Below, piece after piece: positions 7,933-17,521 of a stretch of 64,000 nucleotides of DNA. This stretch comes from JBBQER01 sp052148155. GTDB taxonomy: Bacteria; Actinomycetota; Acidimicrobiia; IMCC26256; PALSA-610. The stretch's first letter is position 1. Every line of letters starts with the position of its first letter. The notes under the pieces are model-generated. The model did not search any database. It saw only the letters and a list, made by a program, of their open reading frames with translations, and was not told the DNA's origin. The position numbers and the translations under genes are program-made. Where the stretch lies: the NCBI GenBank assembly GCA_052148155.1, contig JBKQIY010000019.1, forward strand, positions 124,001 to 188,000, given 5' to 3'.

Positions 7933-9599
7933 GCGCTGTCTCCTGACGTCTCGCTCTCGGACGCCGTGTCGCTCGTGAGATTGCCGTCGAGCGCCGGCCG
8001 GTATGCCACGACGGTTTCGTCCCCCGCGATCCGGCTCCCGACCGACGTTGGCTCGTCGGCGGCGCGCGGCAGGGAGTCTATGAATCTCGACCGCCGCCCG
8101 CGCTGCAGCGCGAAGCCGGCCGCGCCGACCGACGCGAACGCGCAGGCCCAGATCGCCCACTCGCCGTAACGGACATACGGCGTCTCGCCGGTCGTGGCCG
8201 TGACGGTGGCTTCGAGCAACGTGCGCTGGAACAGCGCGGTGTGTTGTTGCACGACCCCGTTGGCGTCGATGATCGCCGAGATCCCAGAGATCGCGGCCTG
8301 GACGAGGGGTCGTCCGGTCTCGGCTGCGCGCATCTGGCCGATCGCGACGTGCTGGGCGGAGTTGGCCGAACGCTCGTAGGAGCGGTTGTTCGTCGACACG
8401 ACGATCACCTGCGCCCCGGCGTGCACGAGCGGCCGAACCTGGTAGCCGAATGCCGACTCGAAGCAGATGATCGTCGCCACCTTGTGTCCCGCGATCTCGA
8501 AGATCCCCGGTGAGTGGCCGGGCTCGAAGTCGCGTGGAATGCGGTTCAGTTCGCTGATGTGCCCCTCGAGCTCGGCACGGAAGGGGACGTACTCGCCGAA
8601 GGGCACGAGATGGCGTTTGGCGTACGTGCCTTCGACCGTGCCGTCGGGAGCGAAGAGCACATCGAGGTTGAGGGCCTTCGCGCCGGCCGGTTGGCGACCG
8701 GCTGCCGGCGCGTTGGCCACCGCGTTGGCCAATACCCACGCGTGCGTGCGGCGGGCGATCGCCACGATGTTGGAGCGCAGATACGGGTCGGTGCGGGGAT
8801 CGGCGTCCATGCTCGACTCCGGGAAGATCACCAGGTCGACGCGATCGTGGATCTCGGCCGCCAGCTGGAAATGAGTCTTGGGCAAATACCGGTCCGCGAC
8901 CTCAGCTGCGGTGAGATCACGGTCTATGTCTTCCCCCTGCACCACCGCGACCCGCAGCGTGCCGTCGGGGTGCGGTGGGCTACGAACGGCGTCGGCGACG
9001 ATCGGTACGCCAACGACCAACGCAAGGCCTGCCGCGACCCGAACCCATGCGACGGGCAGGACCGACTGCCGGTTCCAGGCGTTCGCGACCGCATCGGCGA
9101 GGAGTCCGTTGAGCGCCACCGCGAAGAACGTGACGAGCTCCACACCGCCGTCACTTGCCAGCGCCCGCCCGAGCTCGATGTTGTGAAAGGCGTAGCCCAC
9201 CTCACCCCACGAGAAGCCGCCGAACGGAACCCGGGCGACGGTCGCTTCGGCCAGCACCCAGACCGACGCGATCAGGAACGGATTGGCGACACCCCGGCCG
9301 CGGAGCCAGGCGAGGATCGCCCCGGCCGCGGCCCAGTACGTCGCCAGGATGATCACGAGCGGAACGATCGCAATCGCGCCGAAATACCAGGTCCACGACA
9401 TGAGCATCGCGTAGTAAACGACCGCGGCGACGAAGGTATATCCGACCGTCGCGCGGACGGAGCTGCCTCTCCAGGCCACGAAGAGCGGGACGAACGCGAC
9501 ACAGGCGAGCGGACCGACATCGAGAGGCGGTCTCGCCGCGGCGAGCAGCGTTCCGGTGACGGCCGCCGCGCCCAGGCGCGCCGCCGTCGCTGCTCTCAC
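7929..9599 (-). CDS. lnt: Apolipoprotein N-acyltransferase
   Basis: 556 residues: an N-terminal set of about six membrane helices, a carbon-nitrogen hydrolase domain and a final membrane helix. The hydrolase triad is visible as Glu in LVIFPESSMD, Lys in YAKRHLVPFGEY and Cys in ATIICFESAFG. The enzyme adds the third acyl chain to the N-terminal Cys of lipoproteins on the outer face of the membrane. The GTG start shares GTGA with the DUF4193 stop, and the next gene overlaps its stop, so these three form a unit. Confidence 0.9.
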   Translation of the reverse strand: MRAATAARLGAAAVTGTLLAAARPPLDVGPLACVAFVPLFVAWRGSSVRATVGYTFVAAVVYYAMLMSWTWYFGAIAIVPLVIILATYWAAAGAILAWLRGRGVANPFLIASVWVLAEATVARVPFGGFSWGEVGYAFHNIELGRALASDGGVELVTFFAVALNGLLADAVANAWNRQSVLPVAWVRVAAGLALVVGVPIVADAVRSPPHPDGTLRVAVVQGEDIDRDLTAAEVADRYLPKTHFQLAAEIHDRVDLVIFPESSMDADPRTDPYLRSNIVAIARRTHAWVLANAVANAPAAGRQPAGAKALNLDVLFAPDGTVEGTYAKRHLVPFGEYVPFRAELEGHISELNRIPRDFEPGHSPGIFEIAGHKVATIICFESAFGYQVRPLVHAGAQVIVVSTNNRSYERSANSAQHVAIGQMRAAETGRPLVQAAISGISAIIDANGVVQQHTALFQRTLLEATVTATTGETPYVRYGEWAIWACAFASVGAAGFALQRGRRSRFIDSLPRAADEPTSVGSRIAGDETVVAYRPALDGNLTSDTASESETSGDSA

Positions 9600-10069
9600 G
9601 CGCAGTCGCGACAGATCATGCGGGTCTCATCGGCGAGCTGATGGCGCGGAAGCACCAAGAAGCAACTCCGACACAGGAACTCGTTCTCGCGACGGGGCAC
9701 GATCTTGGTGCCGCCTTCGCCCGGCTCGTCTGGTTCGTCGTCGTCCTCGTCGCCTTCGAGGCCGGCCGCGACGGTCCGTTCTCGCAGGACGACGTCGAGC
9801 GCCTCCTCGACGTCGTCGGGATGGAGTTCCTCGTCGAGGTCGACCACGTCGTCGTCGTCTTCCTCCTCGACGTCTTCCACCGCGGGGTCGACGACCGGTA
9901 CGACGACACCCACCAACGGGACGAGCGCGACGTCATCGACGACCTCCACGTCGAGGTCGTCGTCCAGGTCGTCGTCGAGGAGCTCCTCGTCGAAGTCCTC
10001 CGCGATCACGTCCTCGTCGAGGTCTTCCTCGTCGATCTCGGGCTCGTCTTCGAACTCCTCGTCGCTCAT
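9596..10069 (-). CDS. DUF4193-family acidic protein with C-terminal zinc knuckle
   Basis: 157 residues. The first 110 are strongly acidic (for example DEEFEDEPEIDEEDLDED and later EEEDDDD), with a hydrophobic interruption VALVPLVGVVVPVVDP. The C-terminus has FLCRSCFLVLPRHQLAD and ICRDC, two CxxC pairs that should bind zinc. The layout matches actinobacterial DUF4193 proteins. I chose the ATG at 10069, where the acidic conserved part begins; an upstream in-frame ATG would add Arg-rich residues that look like leader sequence. The role is unknown; an acidic mimic of nucleic acid or a partner of RNA polymerase is conceivable. Confidence 0.75.
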   Translation of the reverse strand: MSDEEFEDEPEIDEEDLDEDVIAEDFDEELLDDDLDDDLDVEVVDDVALVPLVGVVVPVVDPAVEDVEEEDDDDVVDLDEELHPDDVEEALDVVLRERTVAAGLEGDEDDDEPDEPGEGGTKIVPRRENEFLCRSCFLVLPRHQLADETRMICRDCA

Positions 10070-10169
10070 GTGCTCGGCGCCCTCTTCGGAGAAGAAACGT
10101 GCGGTTGGCGACCAACCCCGGAACCTGCGAAATGCTTCCCGTCGGCGTGTTCCGGGCAATGCGCAGCCC

Positions 10170-10186
10170 GCCGGGGGCGCGGAGTA
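10170..10186. repeat. 17-base direct repeat, copy 1
   Basis: GCCGGGGGCGCGGAGTA is repeated exactly at 10419-10435, 249 bases away. This copy runs into the predicted -10 box of the DUF4193 gene, so it may be a protein-binding site. Confidence 0.7.
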
Positions 10187-10188
10187 TA
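10183..10188 (-). promoter_or_regulatory. -10 box (TATACT) upstream of DUF4193
   Basis: On the minus strand the hexamer is TATACT, close to the consensus TATAAT. It would give a leader of roughly 105 bases before ATG 10069. The plus strand reads TATAAC at 10185-10190, so a divergent promoter for an RNA running right is also possible. Confidence 0.45.
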
Positions 10189-10208
10189 ACGCCGGGCGCG
10201 GGGGTCGC

Positions 10209-10244
10209 TTGACATGCCGATCGGCACGGCGACGGGCATGTCAA
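10209..10244. repeat. Perfect 10-base inverted repeat with 16-base loop
   Basis: TTGACATGCC (10209-10218) and GGCATGTCAA (10235-10244) are exact complements. Each arm includes a TTGACA -35-like hexamer on its strand. It could be an operator or a hairpin at the 3' end of the minus-strand RNA candidate next to it. Confidence 0.6.
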
Positions 10245-10246
10245 AA

Positions 10247-10360
10247 GGGTTCGACGGACGGGTCCAGGAGACTGGTGGGGCCGCTGGGTGGCCTAGCTGC
10301 ACACGGCAGTCGGGTTATCGCAGCGTTCTCTACTGAGCCTCCTGGACAGCCGTCGAACCC
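10247..10360 (-). ncRNA. Candidate structured RNA (long stem with inner hairpins)
   Basis: GGGTTCGACGG (10247-10257) pairs with CCGTCGAACCC (10350-10360) over 11 bases, and TCCAGGAG (10263-10270) with CTCCTGGA (10339-10346) over 8 bases, separated by a small asymmetric internal loop. The 68-base apical part has further pairing (GGCC...GGCC, CCGCTG...CAGCG). On the minus strand the closing stem is followed by TTTT, as at the end of a transcript, so I assign that strand. It does not match 5S rRNA, SRP RNA, RNase P RNA or tmRNA as I know them. Confidence 0.4.
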
Positions 10361-10418
10361 CCTGATGTTGCCCCGCCCCCTCGCGGTGCAGGCCTTGCTC
10401 ACGACCACGGCCGTGGAT

Positions 10419-10435
10419 GCCGGGGGCGCGGAGTA
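10419..10435. repeat. 17-base direct repeat, copy 2
   Basis: Identical to 10170-10186. Here the repeat is followed by GTACGCC instead of TAACGCC. It lies upstream of the minus-strand RNA candidate and could be part of its promoter region. Confidence 0.65.
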
Positions 10436-10481
10436 GTACGCCTCAGGGCCGCCTGTGCTGTCAAGCGGTGTCGTGCGACGA

Positions 10482-10513
10482 TGACCTGCGCAGACGCGCG
10501 TCGGTGCAGGTCA
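10482..10513. repeat. 8-base inverted repeat with 16-base loop
   Basis: TGACCTGC (10482-10489) and GCAGGTCA (10506-10513) are exact complements with a 16-base loop, the same loop length as the repeat at 10209-10244. Two similarly built dyads 270 bases apart suggest binding sites for one regulator, though the arm sequences differ. Confidence 0.45.
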
Positions 10514-10532
10514 ACGACGTTCCGATTCTCGG

Positions 10533-10567
10533 TAAAGAAATGTGAACACTCGCGCGTAACCGTTCAC
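10533..10567 (-). terminator. Probable terminator of the ThyX-like gene
   Basis: On the minus strand GTGAAC and GTTCAC form a 6-base stem with a 14-base loop, followed by ATTTCTTT. It lies about 50 bases after the stop codon of the ThyX-like gene. Confidence 0.45.
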
Positions 10568-10615
10568 GCAGTGCGATCGTTTGTGTCGCCTTCGTACAGC
10601 TGCGCCGCTATTGCG

Positions 10616-12217
<1,602 letters not shown>

Positions 12218-12271
12218 GGACGGCTGATGGTACCGGTGAGGGTACGGGTCCGAAGGGACGATGGAGGCGCT

Positions 12272-12937
12272 TCAGACCAGTAGCCGGTAGGCGTTCGCAA
12301 CGACCTCGATCGTGGTGTCGTCCGTCAGTCCCACGGAGCCCACTCCGTCGACCTCCGCGGGTGCGGCCGGTCGAAATCGCATCTGGATGGCGTGGGCGCT
12401 GCGCTGGCGGATACGGGGATGTGGCAGATGAGCGCCGCTCACCAGGCGGGATCGCATCATGCGCCGCTCGCGTCGGGCGAGGTCGTACACCTGGACTTCG
12501 GCCTTCCCGTCGCCCGGGTGGCCCCTGGGCACCACATCGAGGCCGCGCAGGAACTGCCCGATCGCCACCACCACCGTTGTGGCACGGCCCGAGTGCCACG
12601 GGCGGCCGTCGAGCTCGACGTCGATCTCGAACGACGGGCTCGACCGACCCAACCGGTCCGGTGGGGTGCCGAACACGCACATGTTGCAGGCGACCGCATC
12701 GCTGAACGCGAGCAGGTCAAGCGGCAGGGCCGTGCCCAGCGCGGTCGCCGGACCGTGAACGGTGGTCGGTGCGAGCCCGACCGCGCGGGCCAGATCGCTC
12801 GTCCGGTCGGGGCGGAACCGCACGAGCGCTCCCGGTGCCCGGCCCACCACCGCGGCGAGCGCCGCGTCACCCCCGGCGACTTCGACGTCGGGAGGCGACG
12901 AGGTCGGGCTCCCCCACGGCTCGCCCGGCTGGATCAC
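12272..12937 (-). CDS. Diacylglycerol/lipid kinase-like protein, C-terminal-domain type
   Basis: 221 residues. The C-terminal half VVAIGQFLRGLDVVPRGHPGDG, then EVQVYDL and LVSGAHLPHPRIRQR matches the beta-sandwich domain of DAGK-type lipid kinases. The N-terminal half (SDLARAVGL..., LGTALPLDLLAF) is short and the nucleotide-binding GGDGT motif is missing, although GGDAALAAVVG in the first 35 residues could be a remnant. It may therefore be a degenerate or regulatory kinase-like protein. The GTG start overlaps the helY stop by four bases, so it is coupled to helY. Confidence 0.65.
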   Translation of the reverse strand: MIQPGEPWGSPTSSPPDVEVAGGDAALAAVVGRAPGALVRFRPDRTSDLARAVGLAPTTVHGPATALGTALPLDLLAFSDAVACNMCVFGTPPDRLGRSSPSFEIDVELDGRPWHSGRATTVVVAIGQFLRGLDVVPRGHPGDGKAEVQVYDLARRERRMMRSRLVSGAHLPHPRIRQRSAHAIQMRFRPAAPAEVDGVGSVGLTDDTTIEVVANAYRLLV

Positions 12938-15564
12938 TGCTCGGGGACTCGCACCGTGCTCGATGCGGCCACGACGCCGCGGCGGCAGCGGTCGGCCGCG
13001 GCCCGGGCTGTGGTCGCGGTCGCGGGCTGCGGGGCGACGTCGGCAAGTTGGCGCAACAGATCGATGACCTGTTTCACGTTCCGGACGAAATCGCCGCCGG
13101 TCATTTCCTCGTCCTCGAGGATGTCGGCCAGATCGTCGCCCTCGGCCCACGCGTGGATTGCGGCCGTGAAGCCCGGATCGGGCCGGCGCGTTTCGCTCAG
13201 GCGATGGTCCCGTTCGGTGAGGCGCAGATCCTTCCAGATGCGCTCGATGGCGGTGACCCGCTGACGGACGATCGGCGCCGGCCAACGGCGGGGCGGCATC
13301 GGATCGTCGCTGTCGGGGCCGCGGCGCTGGTATACGAAGCACGACACGATCGCGGTCAGGGCCGCGACGTCGACACCGTCGAGCAGGCCGGTTCGCAACG
13401 CCTCGGCGACGACGAGATCACCTTCGGTGTTCAAGCGCGACAAGAGCCGGCCGCTGGGGAGCAGCTCCCAGCCGTTGACGTATCCCCACGACTCCAGCAC
13501 CGCCAACACCCGGTCGAACTGGCGGGCCAGGGTTTCTGTGCGACCGTCGATGCGGCGTTCGAGACGCGCAACTTCTCGGGCGATGCGGTCGGCCTGCCAA
13601 GCACTTCGGAGCGCGACATCGGTGCCGCTCGCACCGTGCAACGGGTGGGCGTGCACCTGAGCTCGCAGGTCGTCGACCCGTGCGTCGGCGTCGGTGTCTG
13701 AGGCGTCGACGTCGGGCAGCCGGCGCAGCAACGCGACCGTCGCACGCTGGAAGTTTGGGCTGCGAGGTGCATACGGACGTGGAAGTTCGACGTTGGCGAG
13801 CCGGCGAATCGGTCCGGGAAAGTCGTCGGGCGTCCAGCGCACCATCGTGCGCTGCTGGGTGAGTGCGAGCACACGGTTGCCGGAGCGGCCACGCTCCTGT
13901 TTCAGTACGACCGCGCGTCCGCCCCGCTTCGGTGCGATCACGACGTCGCCGGGCCGGAGCTTGTCGAGGCGGCTGGCCTGCGCCGCGTGTGCGGCGCGGC
14001 GGGCGTCGTCGAGACTTGCGAGCAGGGCGCGGTACTCCTCGATGTCGCCGCTCGGATGGCGGGACACATCGCGCGCCCGTGCGAGCTGCGCCCGGGTGCG
14101 GTCGAGTTGACGAGTGAGTGTCACGGCGTCACGGTCCGCGTGGAACTGCGCGAATGACAGGTCGAGGAGCCGGCGCGCTTCTGCTCGCTCGTATCGCAGC
14201 ACGAGGTTGGCAGCCATGTTGTAGGTAGCACGGAACGATGATGTGAGCGCGTACGTGCGCCGCGACGCCAGCCCAGCAACCTGGTCGAAGGCCACGAACG
14301 GATCCCACAACACGATCGCGTATCCGACGTCGTCGATCCCGCGCCGACCGGCGCGGCCGCCGAGCTGTGTGTACTCGCCGGGCGTGAGCAGCTCGTGGTG
14401 TTCGCCGGTGAACTTCGACAGCTTTTCCACCACAACCGAGCGGGCAGGCATGTTGATGCCCAACGACAACGTTTCCGTCGCGAACACGACGCGTAACAGG
14501 CCCGCCGCGAATGCTTCTTCGACGGCTTCCTTCATCGGCGGGACCATGCCCGCGTGGTGTGCGGCGACGCCCGCTTCGAGTCCGGCGAGCCAGGTGTCGT
14601 AGCCGAGCACGTCGAGGTCGGCGTCGTTGAGCGCCTCGAGATGCGAGTCGGCGATCCGGCGCAGCGCGACCCGATCCGCGGCGTCGGTCAGACGGATCCC
14701 ACCGTCGAGGCATTGCTCGACCGCCTGATCGCAACCTGCTCGCGAGAACACGAAGACAATTGCAGGCAGCATGCGTTCGTCCGCGAGCCGCTCGACGACC
14801 TCTGTACGCCACGGCTTGTACAGCCGCGGCCGGCGCGTCCGCGCACCTCGAGTCGGGCCCCGACCGTCGAGACGCGCCGCGACCGGATTCGGTCGGAGCT
14901 CGCCGTTGTCCTCGACGAAGGTCGGCAGCAGATGGAGATGTTCGGCGCCGCGCTCGCCGACCATGTACAGATGCACGAGTTCGACCGGCCGCCGTTCCTC
15001 GATGATGGCGTCGGTTTCGCCCCGTACGGTCTGCATCCATGCCGCGACCTCCTCGGCGTTCGAAACTGTCGCCGACAGCGCGACGATCGCGATCTCGGTT
15101 GGAAGATGGATGATCACCTCTTCCCACACGGCGCCCCGGGCGGGATCTTGGAGATAGTGGACTTCGTCCAGCACGGCGTAACGCAAGCCGTCGAGCGTCG
15201 GCGATCGCGCGTAGATCATGTTGCGAAGCACCTCAGTCGTCATGACGACGATCGGCGCTTCGCTGTTGACGACATTGTCGCCCGTGAGCAGTCCTACCTT
15301 CGCCGCACCGTACAAGCGAACGAAGTCGCCGTACTTCTGGTTCGACAGCGCTTTGAGCGGCGTCGTGTAGAAGGTCTTCCCGCCAGTTTCGAGCGCGGCC
15401 GCGATCGCGTACTCGGCAACGAGGGTCTTGCCGGCGCCGGTCGGCGCGGCCACCAGGACCGACCGACCGGCGTCGAGCGCGTCGAGCGCTCGACGTTGGA
15501 AATCGTCGAGCGGAAACGCATGCTCCCCGACGAAGCGGGCGCGCAGGCGTTCGTTGCCGGTCAC
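12934..15564 (-). CDS. helY: Ski2-like DEAD/DEAH-box helicase HelY
   Basis: 876 residues. Walker A APTGAGKT is at residues 40-47, DEVH at 133-136 and the SAT motif in ALSATVSN follows; the second RecA domain contains the Q..GRAGRRG motif VI. After the helicase core come winged-helix and helical regions (RPGDVVIAPKRGG...) typical of Mtr4/Ski2-like proteins. M. tuberculosis HelY (Rv2092c) lies directly after tatC in the same order. It probably unwinds structured RNA for turnover. I chose GTG 15564 because it forms a GTGA overlap; the longer frame upstream only reads His/Asp repeats antisense to the Thr-rich gene. Confidence 0.88.
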   Translation of the reverse strand: MTGNERLRARFVGEHAFPLDDFQRRALDALDAGRSVLVAAPTGAGKTLVAEYAIAAALETGGKTFYTTPLKALSNQKYGDFVRLYGAAKVGLLTGDNVVNSEAPIVVMTTEVLRNMIYARSPTLDGLRYAVLDEVHYLQDPARGAVWEEVIIHLPTEIAIVALSATVSNAEEVAAWMQTVRGETDAIIEERRPVELVHLYMVGERGAEHLHLLPTFVEDNGELRPNPVAARLDGRGPTRGARTRRPRLYKPWRTEVVERLADERMLPAIVFVFSRAGCDQAVEQCLDGGIRLTDAADRVALRRIADSHLEALNDADLDVLGYDTWLAGLEAGVAAHHAGMVPPMKEAVEEAFAAGLLRVVFATETLSLGINMPARSVVVEKLSKFTGEHHELLTPGEYTQLGGRAGRRGIDDVGYAIVLWDPFVAFDQVAGLASRRTYALTSSFRATYNMAANLVLRYERAEARRLLDLSFAQFHADRDAVTLTRQLDRTRAQLARARDVSRHPSGDIEEYRALLASLDDARRAAHAAQASRLDKLRPGDVVIAPKRGGRAVVLKQERGRSGNRVLALTQQRTMVRWTPDDFPGPIRRLANVELPRPYAPRSPNFQRATVALLRRLPDVDASDTDADARVDDLRAQVHAHPLHGASGTDVALRSAWQADRIAREVARLERRIDGRTETLARQFDRVLAVLESWGYVNGWELLPSGRLLSRLNTEGDLVVAEALRTGLLDGVDVAALTAIVSCFVYQRRGPDSDDPMPPRRWPAPIVRQRVTAIERIWKDLRLTERDHRLSETRRPDPGFTAAIHAWAEGDDLADILEDEEMTGGDFVRNVKQVIDLLRQLADVAPQPATATTARAAADRCRRGVVAASSTVRVPEQ

Positions 15565-16136
15565 CGGGGCGCGGTCGTAGCTGTCTGTGTGGTCGGTGTG
15601 CCGGTGACGGAGGTGCCGGTCGTCGGTGTCGTCGTCGCCTGAGCGGCTGTTGTCGTCGATGCCGCCGAGGTCGACGTCGACGTCGACTTGGTTGTCGTGG
15701 AGGTGGCTCGAGCGACCGTCGTAGTCGTGGTTCGGGCGACGGTCGTGGTGGTCTTGGGTACGGGCGGCGGCGCAACGGCGTGGCGCAGGAGCCCGCCCGG
15801 CCACACGAATCCGCCGCCGACCGTCGCGACGAGCACCACGCCGAACGCGGTGGGGAGCAAGACCTTGGCGCGCGATCGCGTCCGACGGCTGCCCCGCAGG
15901 ATGAACCAGGTCGCGATCGCCAAGATCCCGATTCCGGTGCCGACCAGCCAGCTGGCACGCGGCTGGCGGTTCATCAACCCGCCCGTCGCGGGGATCCCAG
16001 CCGGCCCGGGTCGCATCAGCCAGACCAACAGCGCGGTGACGGCGACGATGCCGACCCCGACACCGACCGCCTTGACGATTTCGGCTCGGGCCCGCCGGTG
16101 CGGTACTACCTGGCGCTTGCTCCGTGCGGGACTCAT
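15561..16136 (-). CDS. Membrane protein with Thr-rich tail
   Basis: 191 residues with three hydrophobic segments (VGVGVGIVAVTALLVWLM, WLVGTGIGILAIATWFIL, LLPTAFGVVLVATVGGGFVW), followed by a tail of about 60 residues made mostly of Thr with Ser, Ala and Val (TTTTVARTTTTT and so on). Such tails are usually exported and often glycosylated in actinobacteria. It is fused by 4-base overlaps to tatC upstream and helY downstream. I do not recognise the family. Confidence 0.6.
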   Translation of the reverse strand: MSPARSKRQVVPHRRARAEIVKAVGVGVGIVAVTALLVWLMRPGPAGIPATGGLMNRQPRASWLVGTGIGILAIATWFILRGSRRTRSRAKVLLPTAFGVVLVATVGGGFVWPGGLLRHAVAPPPVPKTTTTVARTTTTTVARATSTTTKSTSTSTSAASTTTAAQATTTPTTGTSVTGTPTTQTATTAPR

Positions 16137-16903
16137 CGCTTCATCATCCGCCCGACGAGGATCGCACCCTCATAGAAGATGTACATGGGAACGGCCATGA
16201 ACAATAGAGAGAATGGATCCTGGCTGGGAGTGATGATGGCAGCGAACGTCGTGATCCCCACGGCGGCCCAGCGTCGGGTGCTGCGCAGCTGGTGGGTGTT
16301 CACCACACCGACGAGCATGAGGAACACCAGCAGCAACGGGAACTGGAACGCGAATCCGAACGCCGCGAACATCAGCATCACAAGGGTGAGGTATTTGTTG
16401 GCGTCGATGAGCGGCCGAAGTGAGGGGCCCCCGACCCCGAGGAGGAACGAGAGCGCCTTGGTGACCGTGAACCAGGCGACGACGCAGCCGAGGACGAACA
16501 GCACGATCGCCGACACGAGGAATCCGACCGCGTAGCGCCGTTCCCGCTGGTGCAGTCCGGGGACAATGAACCGCCAGATCTCCCACATGACGATCGGCAC
16601 CGACAGCGCAAGCCCGCCGTAGCCTGCGATCTTGAGCCGCACGAGGAACGGTGCGAGCGGGTCGGTCACGATCAGGTCGCAGCCTGATTTCCCGCAGCCC
16701 TGGGTGTTTTTGGTCACTTCTCGGTACGGACCGGACAAAAAGTGCAGCACCGGGTTGTAGAAGATGAACACGACGATGGCGCACAGGCCAATCGCCGCGA
16801 AAGAGATCAGCAGTCGGCGACGGAGCTCGATCAGGTGCTCCATCAACGGCATGGTGCCGCCGCTCTCGCGTTTCGCCCGTCGTCGCTTCAGCCGTAACTG
16901 CAT
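16133..16903 (-). CDS. tatC: Sec-independent translocase TatC
   Basis: 256 residues with six membrane helices. The N-terminal MPLMEHLIELRRRLL and the conserved loop WRFIVPGLHQRERRY before helix 3 are TatC signatures; the Glu of HLIEL binds the twin-arginine signal. It is the receptor of the Tat pathway for folded proteins. It follows tatA by 15 bases and overlaps the next gene by ATGA, so the two tat genes and the following pair form one unit. No tatB is evident; in actinobacteria the other subunit is often elsewhere. Confidence 0.95.
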   Translation of the reverse strand: MQLRLKRRRAKRESGGTMPLMEHLIELRRRLLISFAAIGLCAIVVFIFYNPVLHFLSGPYREVTKNTQGCGKSGCDLIVTDPLAPFLVRLKIAGYGGLALSVPIVMWEIWRFIVPGLHQRERRYAVGFLVSAIVLFVLGCVVAWFTVTKALSFLLGVGGPSLRPLIDANKYLTLVMLMFAAFGFAFQFPLLLVFLMLVGVVNTHQLRSTRRWAAVGITTFAAIITPSQDPFSLLFMAVPMYIFYEGAILVGRMMKR

Positions 16904-16918
16904 CTATGTGTCTACGGA

Positions 16919-17230
16919 TCAGCTGAACGAGTCGGGCGGACCGAGGAAGCGACGTTCGTCGTCGACCGCATCTGAAGTGACCTCCGCCGAGGTGATATCC
17001 CCGGCCGAGATTGCGCTGTGATCTCCGGGCTCGGACGGCACGTCGCTGGACCGCGTTCCGTGTTCGGGATGCAGCACCATGTCGAGTTCGCCTCGGACGG
17101 CAGTCTGCATCTTGCGGAGCTCGCGCACCGCGGCGCCGACCTGGCGGCCGATTTCGGGCAGGCGCCGAGGTCCGAAGACCAGCAGCGCCACCACCAAGAT
17201 GACGAGGATTTTTTCGGGTCCGATGCTCAT
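16919..17230 (-). CDS. tatA: Twin-arginine translocase subunit TatA/TatB
   Basis: 103 residues. The N-terminal membrane helix IGPEKILVILVVALLVFGPRR and the amphipathic helix starting LPEIGRQVGAAVRELRK match the TatA/B family, with the FGPRRLPE hinge. The tail is acidic and poorly conserved. The length allows TatA or TatB; the FGPxxLPE hinge is common in actinobacterial TatA. It assembles with TatC. Confidence 0.88.
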   Translation of the reverse strand: MSIGPEKILVILVVALLVFGPRRLPEIGRQVGAAVRELRKMQTAVRGELDMVLHPEHGTRSSDVPSEPGDHSAISAGDITSAEVTSDAVDDERRFLGPPDSFS

Positions 17231-17278
17231 GCTTCCGATCCGAGCTCGGATCCGAACCCTAGTGCCGCAGACGCAGAG

Positions 17279-17488
17279 TTACCGTTCTCGCTCGCGCCGT
17301 GTGATCTCGGCCTGCGTCCGCACGGTCTGGGTTCGCAGCTCGATGAGCGCGGGGCGAAGGTCCCGGCCGAGGCGATCGAACGCGGCTCGGGTAGGCGGAA
17401 TCTCGCGGCAAACCCGCGCGACCAGCACCGCAAGCAGGCTTGTTCCGAGGGCGGCGACCGCCAGCGCGAGGATCAAGGTCACGGGCAC
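17279..17488 (-). CDS. Small single-pass membrane protein
   Basis: 69 residues: one membrane helix (LILALAVAALGTSLLAVLVA) and a charged helical tail (LIELRTQTVRTQAEITRRERER). The start is GTG 17488; TACCAT and TAGTAC lie just before it on the same strand, so the start may be leaderless or further upstream. It stands between tatA and the zinc-ribbon gene and is similar to small helix-plus-coil membrane proteins. No function can be assigned. Confidence 0.5.
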   Translation of the reverse strand: MPVTLILALAVAALGTSLLAVLVARVCREIPPTRAAFDRLGRDLRPALIELRTQTVRTQAEITRRERER

Positions 17489-17521
17489 AATGGTACTAGT
17501 TGCCCGAATGCCGGTCGACGT

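Larger units (their letters stand above)
10070..10615. other. 546-base non-coding region rich in inverted repeats
   Basis: No frame across this stretch looks like protein. It holds a promoter for the DUF4193 gene, a 17-base direct repeat (10170-10186 and 10419-10435), three separate inverted repeats and a terminator-like hairpin for the thyX-like gene. These are listed individually. The density of perfect arms makes a small RNA or a multi-site regulatory region likely. Confidence 0.6.

Noticed and set aside
8514..9641. Open frame of about 375 codons on the + strand
   Set aside because: Antisense to lnt; repetitive Arg/Glu/Asp composition, no known domain.
10248..10257. GGTTCGA motif as a possible tRNA T-arm
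   Set aside because: No acceptor stem, anticodon arm or CCA-compatible fold surrounds it; the motif belongs to the long stem.
10247..10360. The structured element read as a 5S rRNA, tmRNA, SRP RNA or RNase P RNA
   Set aside because: None of the conserved blocks I know for these RNAs (such as the SRP apical loop or the tmRNA 3' end) is present.
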